Part shown: positions 18,362-26,995 of the stretch, piece by piece
How the letters are laid out: every line of letters starts with the position of its first letter
How positions within the stretch are numbered: the stretch's first letter is position 1
NCBI GenBank assembly: GCA_027623235.1
Contig: JAQBVJ010000062.1
Location: forward strand, 1-40,380
From: Planctomycetota bacterium
GTDB taxonomy: Bacteria > Planctomycetota > Planctomycetia > Planctomycetales > Planctomycetaceae
Length of the DNA: 40,380 nt
Reading direction: 5' to 3'
Position numbers and translations under genes: made by a program
Notes under the pieces: model-generated
What the model saw: only the letters and a program-made list of their open reading frames with translations
Told to the model about the DNA's origin: nothing
Databases searched by the model: none

Positions 18362-19492
18362 CTACCGGATGCCCGAGAGAAGAACTCCCGCCAGCAGCAT
18401 GGCCGTGATGGTCACCCCGCGACGCCAGCCCGGCGACGCTCCATTCGCTTTTCTGTCCCGCAACATTTCGACTCTCCTGAGAAGGGTTCCTCGTGATGGA
18501 AGAAAGGTCCTGGCCGGCCACGCCACCGGTCGGTCCGCCTGGCGAACAGCCAGTTCCGCAAGATTCCGCAAATACTTCTGAACTCCGCCCGAGTGCCGGG
18601 CCGCATCCGCATCCGCCGCCAGCTCCTGTTCAAGCCGCAGCCGACCCGCCAGCCAGTGGACGAGCGGATGATAAAAGTGCAGCAGCAGCCCGACCTGAGC
18701 CAGCAGCCAGCACGGGAAATCCCGGTGAGCAATATGCGCGACTTCGTGGGCGAGCACGGTCCGCAGTTCCTCGTGCGACCAGCTTTGCCAGTCGGCAGGA
18801 AGCAGAACGAGCGGCCGCAGCCACCCGATCGTCGCTGCCGACGAAACGCCACTTGATTCACAGAGACCGACCGGGCGAGTCACTGAGAATTCGGCGCAGA
18901 TCACGTCGAGCAGTTCGGAGGCCTGAGTGTCTGCGATCGTCCTGCCGCTGTTTTTCTCACCGCTGATTTTCTCGCCACTGCGACGAAGCCGGGCCACCGC
19001 GACCAGGCCAAGCAGCAGGCGAAGACAGCCGACTCCCAGCCCCACACAGAACACAGCGGCCAGCCAGCCCGTCCAATGCCACGACTCGACCGGCAGCTCG
19101 ATCGGCTGCTGCACTCGCCGTTCAAACTCGCGAGCGAAAATCGAAACCGTCTCGGCACTGAACCAGCTGATTCCCGTCGAGGCCGTTCGAGGCGGAGTTG
19201 CTGAGTCCGGCGTCTCGACGTCACTGCCAGTGGCTCCGACCGCCGTTGTTTCCACGGCAGCCTCTTCACCTGACATCCAGTTGGGCCCGGGAGCAAACGC
19301 AGCCACAGAGAGTGCGGAAATCAGAAGCAGCGCACTCAAAGTTGCCGCCGCTCCGACTTTCGGATTGCCGCGCCGCGCGAGGCCGTAAACCGCAGCCGCG
19401 ACAAGGCACAAAGCCGTAATCTGCAGGCTCAGCCAGACCAGCGTGACGCCCAGCTCATTCATCAATGCTGCGTTGATCGGTCCTGCATTCAT
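18362..19492 (-). CDS. M56 family (BlaR1/MecR1-like) membrane metallopeptidase
   Basis: A 376-residue integral membrane protease. Hydrophobic segments lie near residues 14-38, 45-68, 141-168, possibly 262-280, and 358-374. The zinc motif is HEVAHIAHRD (His249, Glu250, His253), with a likely third ligand in EQELAADADA (Glu290). In the BlaR1 system such a protein senses a signal outside and cleaves the BlaI repressor. No penicillin-binding sensor domain is present; the sensor role could belong to the DUF1559 region that continues in the same frame after a TAG at 18362-18364. Its start overlaps the repressor stop (ATGA), a sign of translational coupling. The last helix is followed almost directly by the stop, an abrupt end for this layout. 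Confidence 0.92.
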   Translation of the reverse strand: MNAGPINAALMNELGVTLVWLSLQITALCLVAAAVYGLARRGNPKVGAAATLSALLLISALSVAAFAPGPNWMSGEEAAVETTAVGATGSDVETPDSATPPRTASTGISWFSAETVSIFAREFERRVQQPIELPVESWHWTGWLAAVFCVGLGVGCLRLLLGLVAVARLRRSGEKISGEKNSGRTIADTQASELLDVICAEFSVTRPVGLCESSGVSSAATIGWLRPLVLLPADWQSWSHEELRTVLAHEVAHIAHRDFPCWLLAQVGLLLHFYHPLVHWLAGRLRLEQELAADADAARHSGGVQKYLRNLAELAVRQADRPVAWPARTFLPSRGTLLRRVEMLRDRKANGASPGWRRGVTITAMLLAGVLLSGIR

Positions 19493-19875
19493 TGGTTCTG
19501 CTCCTCAAGCAGGTTCTCGAGCATTTCGCGATCTTTCCGGCTGAGCCTTTTCTGATCGCCAAACAGGCTGACCAGAAGCTGCTCCTTCGACCCGCCGAAC
19601 ACCCGCTTGACGAGGTCGTTCACCAGGCTGCCGGAGACCTCTTTAAAGGTCCTCACAGGCCGGTAGATGAAGGGCCGCTCAGAATTTGTCTGCTCAAGAA
19701 ATCCTTTATCGAGAAGAATTCGGACAAGCGTCGCGACCGTCGTGTAAGCCAGATCGCGGCCGCGGTCTTCGAGAATCTTCCGGACGTCGGCGGCGGTCTG
19801 CTCGCCTTCTTCCCAGAAAATCTGCATCAGCTCCAGCTCGCGTTCCGTGAGCTCGGGTGCTTTCGGTCTCGCCAT
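19489..19875 (-). CDS. BlaI/MecI/CopY family transcriptional repressor
   Basis: A 128-residue winged-helix repressor of the BlaI family. The DNA-binding part runs from LTERELELMQIFWEEGEQ through TAADVRKILEDRG to AYTTVATLVRILLDKGFL. The helical dimerisation region follows (SGSLVNDLVKRVFGGSKEQL). ATG 19875 is chosen because GGAGG lies just upstream and the family starts there; the frame stays open much further upstream without recognisable content. The stop codon overlaps the start of the M56 peptidase gene by four bases, the usual repressor-protease pair. The long palindrome at 19993-20030, about 120 bases upstream, is a good candidate for its own operator. Confidence 0.94.
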   Translation of the reverse strand: MARPKAPELTERELELMQIFWEEGEQTAADVRKILEDRGRDLAYTTVATLVRILLDKGFLEQTNSERPFIYRPVRTFKEVSGSLVNDLVKRVFGGSKEQLLVSLFGDQKRLSRKDREMLENLLEEQNQ

Positions 19876-20311
19876 TTCGCTCCCTCCGCAGTGGGTGAGG
19901 CAGGCCGGACCAGACGCAGCGCAGTTCCGGCAATTCGAACGGTTCATGACAGCTGGAATGCCGGAGCGGCGCTCCGCTTGTTCCAGCCTGCTCCAAATCG
20001 GCTGAATCAAATTTGATTCGTTAGATTTGGTTTTATAGTAGTCGCGGCAAATCAGACTGCAACAGTAATTCCGCGAAAATAAATTAAGCCGGCCAGAGAT
20101 TATTCCGGCAGCTTCAACTCGCGAGTTTCCGAGAGCGTGGGCCGGAAGCTGACGACATCGCTGCTGTCGTCGCCGCAGATTTTCCGGCGTGATCATCGCC
20201 TCAGTGTGAAAGCTGATTACCATCTGATCCGCGAAAGACAGACAGCGCCCTGAGATCCAGACGGCAGCTGGAAGTCCTGCACAGTCACCTTCCACATCGC
20301 ACGGCAAAACG
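19876..20311. other. Divergent intergenic region between blaI-type gene and DUF1501 gene
   Basis: These 436 bases separate two divergent genes. The repressor-side part is AT-rich compared with the window and holds the 38-bp symmetric element at 19993-20030 and a possible minus-strand promoter (TTGCAG at 20057-20062 and TATAAA at 20032-20037, spacer 19, longer than ideal). The long minus-strand frame that fills this region has no family resemblance. I see no separate gene or RNA here. Confidence 0.6.
19993..20030. promoter_or_regulatory. Long palindrome, candidate BlaI-type operator
   Basis: A symmetric 38-bp element. The core is the perfect 16-bp palindrome GAATCAAATTTGATTC (20004-20019). 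Flanking arms CCAAATC (19993-19999) and GATTTGG (20024-20030) are exact complements placed at equal distances (four bases) from the core, so 30 of 38 positions are symmetric. It can also be read as two inverted AAATC-type half-site pairs, fitting a dimeric winged-helix repressor. It lies immediately downstream of a possible TATAAA -10 box on the minus strand, where a bound repressor would block transcription of the repressor-peptidase genes. The binding protein is inferred, not shown. Confidence 0.65.
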
Positions 20312-21772
20312 ATGAATCATCCACACGGCGTCTCCCCCCGATTACAGGCGAGCATTCATCGCTCGCGGCGCTGGTTCTTTCGGGACTGTGGAGTCGGCGT
20401 CGGCCGGATCGCGCTGGCCTCGCTGATCGCGAACGAGCTCGCGTGGAATTCGTCGGCTGCGGAATCGGCCAATCCGACGGCGCCTCGCGAGCCGCATTTT
20501 CCGGCGAAGGTTAAACGCGTGATCTACCTGTTTATGGCCGGAGCTCCCAGTCAGCTGGAGCTGTTCGATCATAAACCGAAACTTGCGGAGCTTGAGGGCA
20601 AGCCGATCCCGCCGTCAGTCGTCAAAGGACAGCGGTACGCGTTCATCCAGCCGAACGCGAATGTGCTGGGGCCTCGGTTCAAGTTTGCAAAACACGGTGA
20701 GAGCGGAGCCGAGATTTCCGAGGTCATGCCTCACCTGGCGAAAGTCGTTGACGACCTCGCCATCGTGAAATCGCTTCACACCGACAAGTTCAACCACTCG
20801 CCGGCTCAACTGTTTTTCAATACGGGCGACGGAGTTCCCGGCCGGCCCAGTATGGGGTCGTGGCTGAGCTACGGGCTCGGCAGCGAGGCGGACGATCTGC
20901 CCTCGTTCGTGGTGCTCAAGAGTGGCGGCAGCCTCAGCGGCGGAGCGTCGATGTGGAGCTCCGGGTTCCTGCCGTCGACTCACCAGGGAGTCCCGTTCCG
21001 CAGCCAGGGCGATCCGATTCTGAACGTCTCGAATCCAGCCGGGTTTGATCGGCAGGCCCAGCGCGAGTCGCTCGATCTGATCCGCAGTCTCAATGAAAAG
21101 CAGCTGGAGAAAGTCGGCGATCCGGAAATCGCGACCCGGATCAACGCTTACGAGATGGCCTTCCGTATGCAGGCCGCCGCGCCGGAGCTGATGGACTATT
21201 CGAAGGAAACCAAAGAGACACTCGACCTCTACGGAGCGAACGCTGGCGAAAGCTCGTTCGCGAATAACTGCCTGCTCGCTCGGCGAATGGCCGAACGCGG
21301 CGTGCGGTTCATCCAGGTGTACCACTCCGGCTGGGACCACCACAGTAATGTCGAGGGCGGCATCCGTGGCCAGGCGAAGCAGACCGACCAGGCGTCCGCC
21401 GCGCTGATTCAGGATCTGAAGCAGAGAGGCCTGCTCAAGGACACGCTGGTCGTGTGGGGTGGTGAATTCGGTCGCACGCCGATGGTCGAAGCCAGCGCGG
21501 CGCTCGGTCGCAGCAACGGGCGGGACCATCATCCGCAGGCGTTTTCGATGTGGTTCGCCGGAGGCGGCATCAAAAGTGGTACGACGCTCGGCGCGACAGA
21601 CGAGCTCGGCTTCCATGTCGTCGAGCGACCGGTCGACGTGCAGGACGTCCAGGCGACGATTCTGCATCTGCTGGGCATTGACCACACCCGTCTGTCGTTC
21701 CGCTTCCGCGGCCTCGACTTCCGACTGACCGGCGTTGAGGAGCACCATCCGGTCAAAGAAATCCTGGCGTAG
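20312..21772 (+). CDS. DUF1501 domain protein with Tat signal (second copy)
   Basis: A 486-residue DUF1501 protein. The N-terminus has a twin-arginine-like signal (SRRWFFRDCGVGVGRIALA). Motifs in order are VIYLFMAGAPSQLELFDHKP, HTDKFNHSPAQLFFNTGD, GVRFIQVYHSGWDHHSN, LVVWGGEFGRTPMVE, GRDHHPQAFSMWFAGGG and LGIDHTRLSFRFRGLDFRLT. It belongs to the branch with YLFMAGAPSQ, which differs from the branch of the copy at 12145. In planctomycetes this branch normally follows a DUF1549/DUF1553 gene; none is adjacent. No clear ribosome site precedes ATG 20312. It is divergent from the BlaI-type repressor gene, so it could share regulation from that intergenic region. Confidence 0.93.
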   Translation: MNHPHGVSPRLQASIHRSRRWFFRDCGVGVGRIALASLIANELAWNSSAAESANPTAPREPHFPAKVKRVIYLFMAGAPSQLELFDHKPKLAELEGKPIPPSVVKGQRYAFIQPNANVLGPRFKFAKHGESGAEISEVMPHLAKVVDDLAIVKSLHTDKFNHSPAQLFFNTGDGVPGRPSMGSWLSYGLGSEADDLPSFVVLKSGGSLSGGASMWSSGFLPSTHQGVPFRSQGDPILNVSNPAGFDRQAQRESLDLIRSLNEKQLEKVGDPEIATRINAYEMAFRMQAAAPELMDYSKETKETLDLYGANAGESSFANNCLLARRMAERGVRFIQVYHSGWDHHSNVEGGIRGQAKQTDQASAALIQDLKQRGLLKDTLVVWGGEFGRTPMVEASAALGRSNGRDHHPQAFSMWFAGGGIKSGTTLGATDELGFHVVERPVDVQDVQATILHLLGIDHTRLSFRFRGLDFRLTGVEEHHPVKEILA

Positions 21773-21787
21773 CAGCCCGGACGTCGT

Positions 21788-22108
21788 TCACGTCTGATAA
21801 TGAATCGCCAGCCAGATCGTTGGCTCATCCGGTGAGGTCCAGTCGACTCGGTGTTTCCGGTGAGCCGGGATCAAGATCGAGTCGCCCGGTTTCATTTCAA
21901 GCGGAGGATCGTCGCCCTCAAATCTGAGTCGCGCCGATCCTGCGAGCACGACGACCCACTCGTCGTCCGGCTGGTCGTACCAGAAGCCGTCCGGTGAGCA
22001 TTGTCCGTTTGAGACGATCCGTTCGACTTTTACCGAGCTCGCATGGACAAGAGTTTCGACGACTTCTTTACTGAGATCCGCTGGCAGCGGGTGAAACAGA
22101 TTCTGCAT
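21788..22108 (-). CDS. Cupin domain protein
   Basis: A 106-residue single-domain cupin (small beta-barrel). Visible elements are DEWVVVLAGSARLRFEG, PLEMKPGDSILIPAHRKHRVDW (the cupin second motif with PGD and the HRKH histidines) and a final IWLAIHYQT strand. The first cupin motif is degenerate (GFWYDQPDDEW replaces the canonical HxH), so metal binding is uncertain. It is tail-to-tail with the DUF1501 gene (15 bases apart) and divergent from the ABC importer operon. It might sense or isomerise a sugar, but that is a guess from position. Confidence 0.85.
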   Translation of the reverse strand: MQNLFHPLPADLSKEVVETLVHASSVKVERIVSNGQCSPDGFWYDQPDDEWVVVLAGSARLRFEGDDPPLEMKPGDSILIPAHRKHRVDWTSPDEPTIWLAIHYQT

Positions 22109-22221
22109 ATCGGTAAGGTCTCAGTGCGGGGCTGTCGTGGCTCGTTGAATTTGAATTCCGGGCTGGGTATCGTACCGGGCTCGCTTTTCTTAACGCTGTT
22201 TCCAAAACAATTTCGGCCTCA

Positions 22222-22238
22222 GCGCAAGTCGCTTGCGC
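22222..22238. repeat. Small inverted repeat upstream of the ABC operon
   Basis: GCGCAAG (22222-22228) and CTTGCGC (22232-22238) form a 7-bp stem with a 3-nt loop, 25 bases before the start of the binding-protein gene. It could be an operator or part of the 5' leader; there is no further evidence. Confidence 0.4.
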
Positions 22239-22263
22239 GTTCTCCCATCCGGAGCTGAGAACC

Positions 22264-23340
22264 ATGAAGAAACTTTATCTGCTCGCCCTGCTTCCCGTCT
22301 TCGCCTTCAGCTTCGCGGGCTGCGGTGGCGAGGATGAAACCAGCTCGACTGACACCGGAACTGGTGCAGCGGAAAACAGCAAGTACACGATTCTTGATAC
22401 TCGAACCGATGGTTTCGACTTTGGCAAGGCAAAGGCTCAGGCTCAGGATGCGATCGCCAAGTACGACGATCTGGGCTGCATGGTTGGCCTGTTCGCGTAC
22501 AACCCGCCGCTGATCCTGGACGCGGTGCGGGAAGCGGGAAAGATTGGAGACATCAAGGTCGTCGGCTTCGATGAAGAAGCCGGTACGCTGCAGGGAATTG
22601 TTGATGGCGAAGTTTACGGCACCGTCGTCCAGGACCCGTACAAGTACGGTTACGAGTCTGTCCGGGTCCTTGCTGGTCTGCAGCGAGGTGATAAATCCGT
22701 CATCCCCGAAGGCGGATTTCTGAGCATCCCGGCTCGCAGTATTCGGAAGGACAACGTCGAATCGTTCTGGGCAGACCTCAAGAAACTGACGGCCGAAGAC
22801 AAGGGCGGCGAGGCCTCAACGAAAAAGAAGGACGAAGCAGCGGGAGATCAACCCAAAGTCGCCTATGTCACAAACGGGATCGCCTCGTTCTGGGTGATCG
22901 CCGAAAAAGGCGCGAAAGACGCCGGGAAAGAATTCAACGCGGCGGTCGAAGTTTTGATGCCGCCGAACGGCGTCGAAGATCAGAAGCGGATGTGCCAGGA
23001 CGCCTTGGCCAAGGGGATTCAGGGCATCGCGATCAGTCCAATCGACCCGGACAACCAGCAGGATCTGCTCGACGAAATCTCGGACAACACGAACCTGATT
23101 ACCCAGGACTCGGACGCCCCCAAAAGCAAGCGGCTGTGTTACATCGGCATGGACAACTACACGGCCGGGCGAGAGTGCGGCAAGCTGATTAAAGAGGCGA
23201 TGCCGGATGGTGGCAAAGTCATGATTTTTGTTGGACGACTCGGCCAGGCAAACGCCCGGCAGCGACGACAGGGAGTGATCGACGAACTGCTGGATCGGAG
23301 CCACGATCCGACTCGATACGATGAGCCAGGAAGTCATTGA
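22264..23340 (+). CDS. Sugar ABC transporter substrate-binding lipoprotein with swapped halves
   Basis: A 358-residue RbsB-type periplasmic binding protein. Residues 1-20 are a lipoprotein signal ending in FAGC (Cys20), followed by a Ser/Thr/Gly linker. The order of the rest is unusual. Residues about 38-178 ([72 protein letters not shown]) correspond to the C-terminal half of the family. Residues about 198-355 ([77 protein letters not shown]) correspond to the N-terminal half. A charged linker (about 179-197), which would normally follow the signal, joins them. The reading frame is intact. ATG 22264 has GGAG nine bases upstream. It heads the operon with the ATPase and permease genes; the ligand is probably a monosaccharide. 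Confidence 0.9.
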   Translation: MKKLYLLALLPVFAFSFAGCGGEDETSSTDTGTGAAENSKYTILDTRTDGFDFGKAKAQAQDAIAKYDDLGCMVGLFAYNPPLILDAVREAGKIGDIKVVGFDEEAGTLQGIVDGEVYGTVVQDPYKYGYESVRVLAGLQRGDKSVIPEGGFLSIPARSIRKDNVESFWADLKKLTAEDKGGEASTKKKDEAAGDQPKVAYVTNGIASFWVIAEKGAKDAGKEFNAAVEVLMPPNGVEDQKRMCQDALAKGIQGIAISPIDPDNQQDLLDEISDNTNLITQDSDAPKSKRLCYIGMDNYTAGRECGKLIKEAMPDGGKVMIFVGRLGQANARQRRQGVIDELLDRSHDPTRYDEPGSH

Positions 23341-23497
23341 TCGTCAGTAGCCAGACTGGCGAGACTGTGCATTCAGAACGGTTCGCAGGATTGCGGCCCG
23401 TTCGGTTTTTCCGGAACAGACTGGGCGAGCCGTTCGCCGCGTTTGCATCTGCAGGGAGGTCAATCAACGACTCGGCCAGGAGTCGCACATCCCTGCC

Positions 23498-25021
23498 ATG
23501 ACCGAACCGAACGAAAAACCGCTGCTCGAAGTTGCCGGAGTTACCAAACGGTTTCCCGGTGTCACCGCGCTCCGTCATGTCAATCTGACGCTGGGCCGGG
23601 GAGAAGTTCTCGCGCTGATCGGTGAAAACGGAGCCGGCAAAAGCACGCTGATGAAAATCCTGGCGGGCGTGCAGGAACCCGACGAAGGAAGCATCTCCGT
23701 CGATGGCGCCGAGGTCCGACTCGATTCAGTGCTGACCGCACAAAAACACGGCATCGCTCTGATCCATCAGGAACTCAACCTCTCCGACAACCTTGACGTC
23801 GGAGCCAACATTTTTCTGGGCCGCGAGCCGCTCAAACGAGGCTTCATCGATAAGGCGAAGATTCGCGAGGACTCGGTCGATCTGCTCAAACGCGTCGGCC
23901 TCGACGTTTCGCCCGACACGATCGTTGAGCACCTGCCGATCGGCCAGCAGCAGCTCGTCGAGATTGCACGTGCTCTGTCGATCAACGCTCGTGTTTTGAT
24001 CATGGATGAGCCGACGTCGAGCCTGTCGCAGCACGAAACGGAGCGGCTGTTTGAGGTCGTCAAGGATCTGCGGTCGCGCGGCGTCAGCGTCATTTACATC
24101 TCGCATCGCCTGGGCGAAGTGAAGGAGCTTGCCGATCGAGTCACTGTGTTCCGTGACGGAGAGAACGCTGGCGATCTGAAACGCGAATCGATCTCCCACA
24201 ACCGCATGGTTCAGCTGATGGTCGGCCGCGACATCTCGCAGTTTTACGCACGGAAGCCGCACGAACCGGGAGCGGTGGCACTCGAAGTCAAAGGCCTTGA
24301 GACGCCGGCGAACCTCGGGCATAAGCTGAGCTTCTCCGTCCGGGCGAGTGAAATTGTCGGAGTCTCCGGTCTCGTTGGAGCGGGCCGGACCGAGATGCTC
24401 CACGTTCTGTTCGGTGTCGACGCCGCCGTCTCTGGCACCATTGAAATTGCCGGAAAGCCAGTCCAACTGAGCAGCCCGTTCGACGCGATTCAGGCCGGCA
24501 TCGCCCTCGCACCGGAAGACCGCAAGCAGCAGGGCATCGTGCTGGAGATGGCCGTCCGGCAGAACATTGGCCTGCCCGGCTTGAAGAAGCACCAGAAGAG
24601 ATTCGGCTTTCTCAACAATCTGCAGGAAGGTGACGACACAGAAGAGATGATCCGTCGGCTGCGGATCAAGACACCCAGCGAGCGGCAGATCGTGCAGTAC
24701 CTTTCCGGCGGCAACCAGCAGAAGGTCGTGCTCGGCAAGTGGCTGGCGATGAAACCGAAAGTGCTTCTGCTCGACGAACCAACCCGCGGCATCGACATCG
24801 GGGCCAAACAGGAGATTTACCTTCTCATGGAAGAACTGGCCGAGCAGGGTGTCGCGATCCTGTTCGTGTCGAGCGAGATGGAAGAAATTCTCGGCATGTC
24901 CGACCGGACGCTGGTCATGCACGAGGGCCGGATTTCCGGTGAGCTGAAACGCGACGAACTCAGCGAGGAAGCCATCATGCAGCTGGCCACAGGAAACGTC
25001 GCCGAAATCTCAGTGACGTAG
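23498..25021 (+). CDS. Sugar ABC transporter ATP-binding protein (RbsA/XylG type)
   Basis: A 507-residue protein with two ABC ATPase domains, the layout of ribose, galactose and xylose importers. The N-terminal domain has Walker [10 protein letters not shown] (about 42-50), a signature-like [14 protein letters not shown], and Walker [12 protein letters not shown]. The C-terminal domain has a degenerate Walker A ([11 protein letters not shown]), the signature [16 protein letters not shown] and Walker [17 protein letters not shown]. Degeneracy of the second Walker A is usual in this family. It drives import through the permease encoded downstream. It lies 157 bp after the binding-protein gene and 126 bp before the permease gene, with a palindromic repeat in the latter gap. 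Confidence 0.97.
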   Translation: MTEPNEKPLLEVAGVTKRFPGVTALRHVNLTLGRGEVLALIGENGAGKSTLMKILAGVQEPDEGSISVDGAEVRLDSVLTAQKHGIALIHQELNLSDNLDVGANIFLGREPLKRGFIDKAKIREDSVDLLKRVGLDVSPDTIVEHLPIGQQQLVEIARALSINARVLIMDEPTSSLSQHETERLFEVVKDLRSRGVSVIYISHRLGEVKELADRVTVFRDGENAGDLKRESISHNRMVQLMVGRDISQFYARKPHEPGAVALEVKGLETPANLGHKLSFSVRASEIVGVSGLVGAGRTEMLHVLFGVDAAVSGTIEIAGKPVQLSSPFDAIQAGIALAPEDRKQQGIVLEMAVRQNIGLPGLKKHQKRFGFLNNLQEGDDTEEMIRRLRIKTPSERQIVQYLSGGNQQKVVLGKWLAMKPKVLLLDEPTRGIDIGAKQEIYLLMEELAEQGVAILFVSSEMEEILGMSDRTLVMHEGRISGELKRDELSEEAIMQLATGNVAEISVT

Positions 25022-25034
25022 CGGAAATGAAAAG

Positions 25035-25098
25035 TAACCCGACGCGTGAGCGAGTGTGCGCGTCGCTCGACCTTCGCCCTCGCTCACGCTTCGGGTTA
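25035..25098. repeat. REP-like palindromic repeat, copy 2 (best preserved)
   Basis: Arms TAACCCGACGCGTGAGCGAG (25035-25054) and its counterpart at 25079-25098 pair over 20 positions with one mismatch, around a 24-nt centre. It lies inside the ABC operon between the ATPase and permease genes, where it would fold in the mRNA. Related copies are at 14921-15025 and 37461-37498. Confidence 0.75.
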
Positions 25099-25147
25099 GT
25101 ATCGAGTTTCGAGCACTTCGAACGCGTATCGACATCGAGTCATCCTG

Positions 25148-26170
25148 ATGAAAAAAAACATCGGCATCCTCTGCATTCTGCTGTTCGTCTTTCTGGCGAC
25201 AGCACTCGGCAGTTCGAGCTTCATCTCCGCGTACAACCTGTTCAACCTCGTTGAACGAAGTGCTCTGTACGGGATCATCGGAATTGGCGTGGCCTTTGTG
25301 ATCATCACCGGCGGCATCGATCTTTCGATCGGTTCGCTGATTGGTCTGGTCGCGATCACGTTTCCGTTTCTCGTGATCACAAAAGAGATGCCTCTGGCTG
25401 TGGGGCTTCTGGCGATCTTTGCGATTTCCCTGGCCGCCGGAGTCAGTCACGGACTCCTCATTACGAAATTGAAACTGCAACCCTTCGTTGTGACGTTGTG
25501 CGGCCTGATGATTTATCGCGGCCTCGCCCGCTGGATGGTTGCCGATAAAACGATGGGGTACGGCGAGCCACAGTTCGAAAACCTGAAGCTGCTGGTTGGC
25601 AAGGTCTCGCAGCTACCTGGTTGTGAGGGACTTCCCGGAGCAAAGCAAATTCCCGTCGCATTTCTGATCTTTGTTGTGCTGGGAATCCTTGCGGCGATTT
25701 TCCTCAACAAGACGATTTACGGTCGCTACCTGCTGGCCCTCGGCCGCAACGAGCAGGCGGCACGATTCAGCGGGATCAACACGACGGCGATGATCATCGT
25801 GGCCTACGTGATCTGCTCGCTGATCTCCGGACTGGGCGGGCTGATGTTCGCTCTGGATTACGGTTCGATTCAGCCTGACAGCTTCGGCAACTTTTACGAG
25901 CTCTACGCCATCGCCGCGGCCGTGCTCGGTGGCTGCAGTTTAAGAGGTGGCGAGGGATCGATCTTCGGGATCGCCCTGGGAGCCGCTTTGATGCGGCTTC
26001 TGATGAACTCAATCAGCATGCTCGGCATCGACGATCAGCTGGAGCCGACAGTCATCGGGATGGTGATTCTCATCGGCGTGATCGCGGATGAAGTCGTCAA
26101 GAGAATCGCCGCCAAACGCCGAGCAGTCCTTCAGGCCCGACAGGCGACCGCGGAAGCGAATTCGAGCTGA
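25148..26170 (+). CDS. Sugar ABC transporter permease (RbsC type)
   Basis: A 340-residue inner-membrane permease of the BPD_transp_2/RbsC family with about eight to ten hydrophobic segments. Recognisable stretches are FVIITGGIDLSIGS (typical of the family's second transmembrane region), LQPFVVTLCGLMIYRGLAR, YGRYLLALGRNEQAARFSGI (the coupling loop to the ATPase) and AAAVLGGCSLRGGEGSIFG. It pairs with the double ATPase and the binding lipoprotein encoded upstream. ATG 25148 is followed at once by the first membrane helix. It ends 13 bases from the tail of the oppositely oriented lipoprotein gene. Confidence 0.96.
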   Translation: MKKNIGILCILLFVFLATALGSSSFISAYNLFNLVERSALYGIIGIGVAFVIITGGIDLSIGSLIGLVAITFPFLVITKEMPLAVGLLAIFAISLAAGVSHGLLITKLKLQPFVVTLCGLMIYRGLARWMVADKTMGYGEPQFENLKLLVGKVSQLPGCEGLPGAKQIPVAFLIFVVLGILAAIFLNKTIYGRYLLALGRNEQAARFSGINTTAMIIVAYVICSLISGLGGLMFALDYGSIQPDSFGNFYELYAIAAAVLGGCSLRGGEGSIFGIALGAALMRLLMNSISMLGIDDQLEPTVIGMVILIGVIADEVVKRIAAKRRAVLQARQATAEANSS

Positions 26171-26183
26171 CCGCCGTCGCGGC

Positions 26184-26945
26184 TCAGTCCTGTCCCTGCT
26201 TCTTTTGCAGTGCTGTCTTCCATTCTTCAAGCTGGTCGCCCTCCGGTGCCAGTCCGGAATGCCACATCATCATGTAAGCGTGAAGCTCGATGAATTCGTC
26301 ATCGCTCAGCTCGTGCTGCATGCAGACCTCTTTCTGAGCGTCCGACAGTTTCTCAACGGTGGCTCGCAGTTTGCGGTAGTCCGCGTGAATGCGGAGCCAC
26401 TTTTCGGTCGGGCGAAACTCGGGAAGCCGCCATCGCCAGTCCAGTTGAGCCGTTTCCCAGTTTGGTTTTTCCGGGCCAACCGTGCTGAAAGCGTGCAGCG
26501 TGTAAACGTCCCGCGCGTCCGCATCAATGAGATTGTCATAGGCGATCACTTCAACGCGTTTGTTTTTTGAGGCCTTGTCGGCGGCTTCGATTTCGTCCGC
26601 AAGAGTCTCAAACGCCTGTTGGACCGCTGCCCCGAATTCCTCCTGCGTCTTCGCGCCGGTGACGAGGATTCGCTGCGAGCGATGATCGCCGACGGACTCA
26701 CTTTGCCCCGGAGCCTTTGGCCCACCTTGAAGGACCGTGACCGCAACATCGGATTTTGTCGCGGCGGGTTCCACTGCCGGATTCGGCGAAGCAGGCCGAG
26801 TGACCTGTTCCACAGGCGTCTCCTTCGACGAAGCGCGGTTGTCACTCGCGGCCGAATCGACGGGATGAGACGGGCCGTCGCCGCAGCCAGTCAGAGTCAA
26901 ACAAAACGCGGCCACCAGCACTCGGAAGAGCAGTCTTACAGGCAT
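26184..26945 (-). CDS. Putative lipoprotein, function unknown
   Basis: A 253-residue protein with a lipoprotein signal (lipobox LTGC, Cys21), then a low-complexity Ser/Pro/Ala/Glu linker to about residue 65. A soluble domain follows, with FGAAVQQAFETLADEIEAADK, RVEVIAYDNLIDADARDVYT and a helical C-terminus (YMMMWHSGLAPEGDQLEEW). I do not recognise the family. ATG 26945 has GGGAG about nine bases upstream. It follows the DUF1549/DUF1553 gene by 50 bases on the same strand, so both are probably co-expressed and exported. Confidence 0.8.
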   Translation of the reverse strand: MPVRLLFRVLVAAFCLTLTGCGDGPSHPVDSAASDNRASSKETPVEQVTRPASPNPAVEPAATKSDVAVTVLQGGPKAPGQSESVGDHRSQRILVTGAKTQEEFGAAVQQAFETLADEIEAADKASKNKRVEVIAYDNLIDADARDVYTLHAFSTVGPEKPNWETAQLDWRWRLPEFRPTEKWLRIHADYRKLRATVEKLSDAQKEVCMQHELSDDEFIELHAYMMMWHSGLAPEGDQLEEWKTALQKKQGQD

Positions 26946-26995
26946 CGTCGATGGCTCCCTTGTCCGTCGGCCGAAAAATCGTCCACTCTGCGACT

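Noticed and set aside
20615..21748. 377-codon minus-strand frame opposite the second DUF1501 gene
   Set aside because: The plus-strand DUF1501 motifs are unambiguous, and the antisense product is Arg/His/Gln-rich with no family resemblance.
23726..24922. 398-codon minus-strand frame opposite the ABC ATPase gene
   Set aside because: It is fully inside a gene with two intact ABC domains and is explained by GC-rich third positions.
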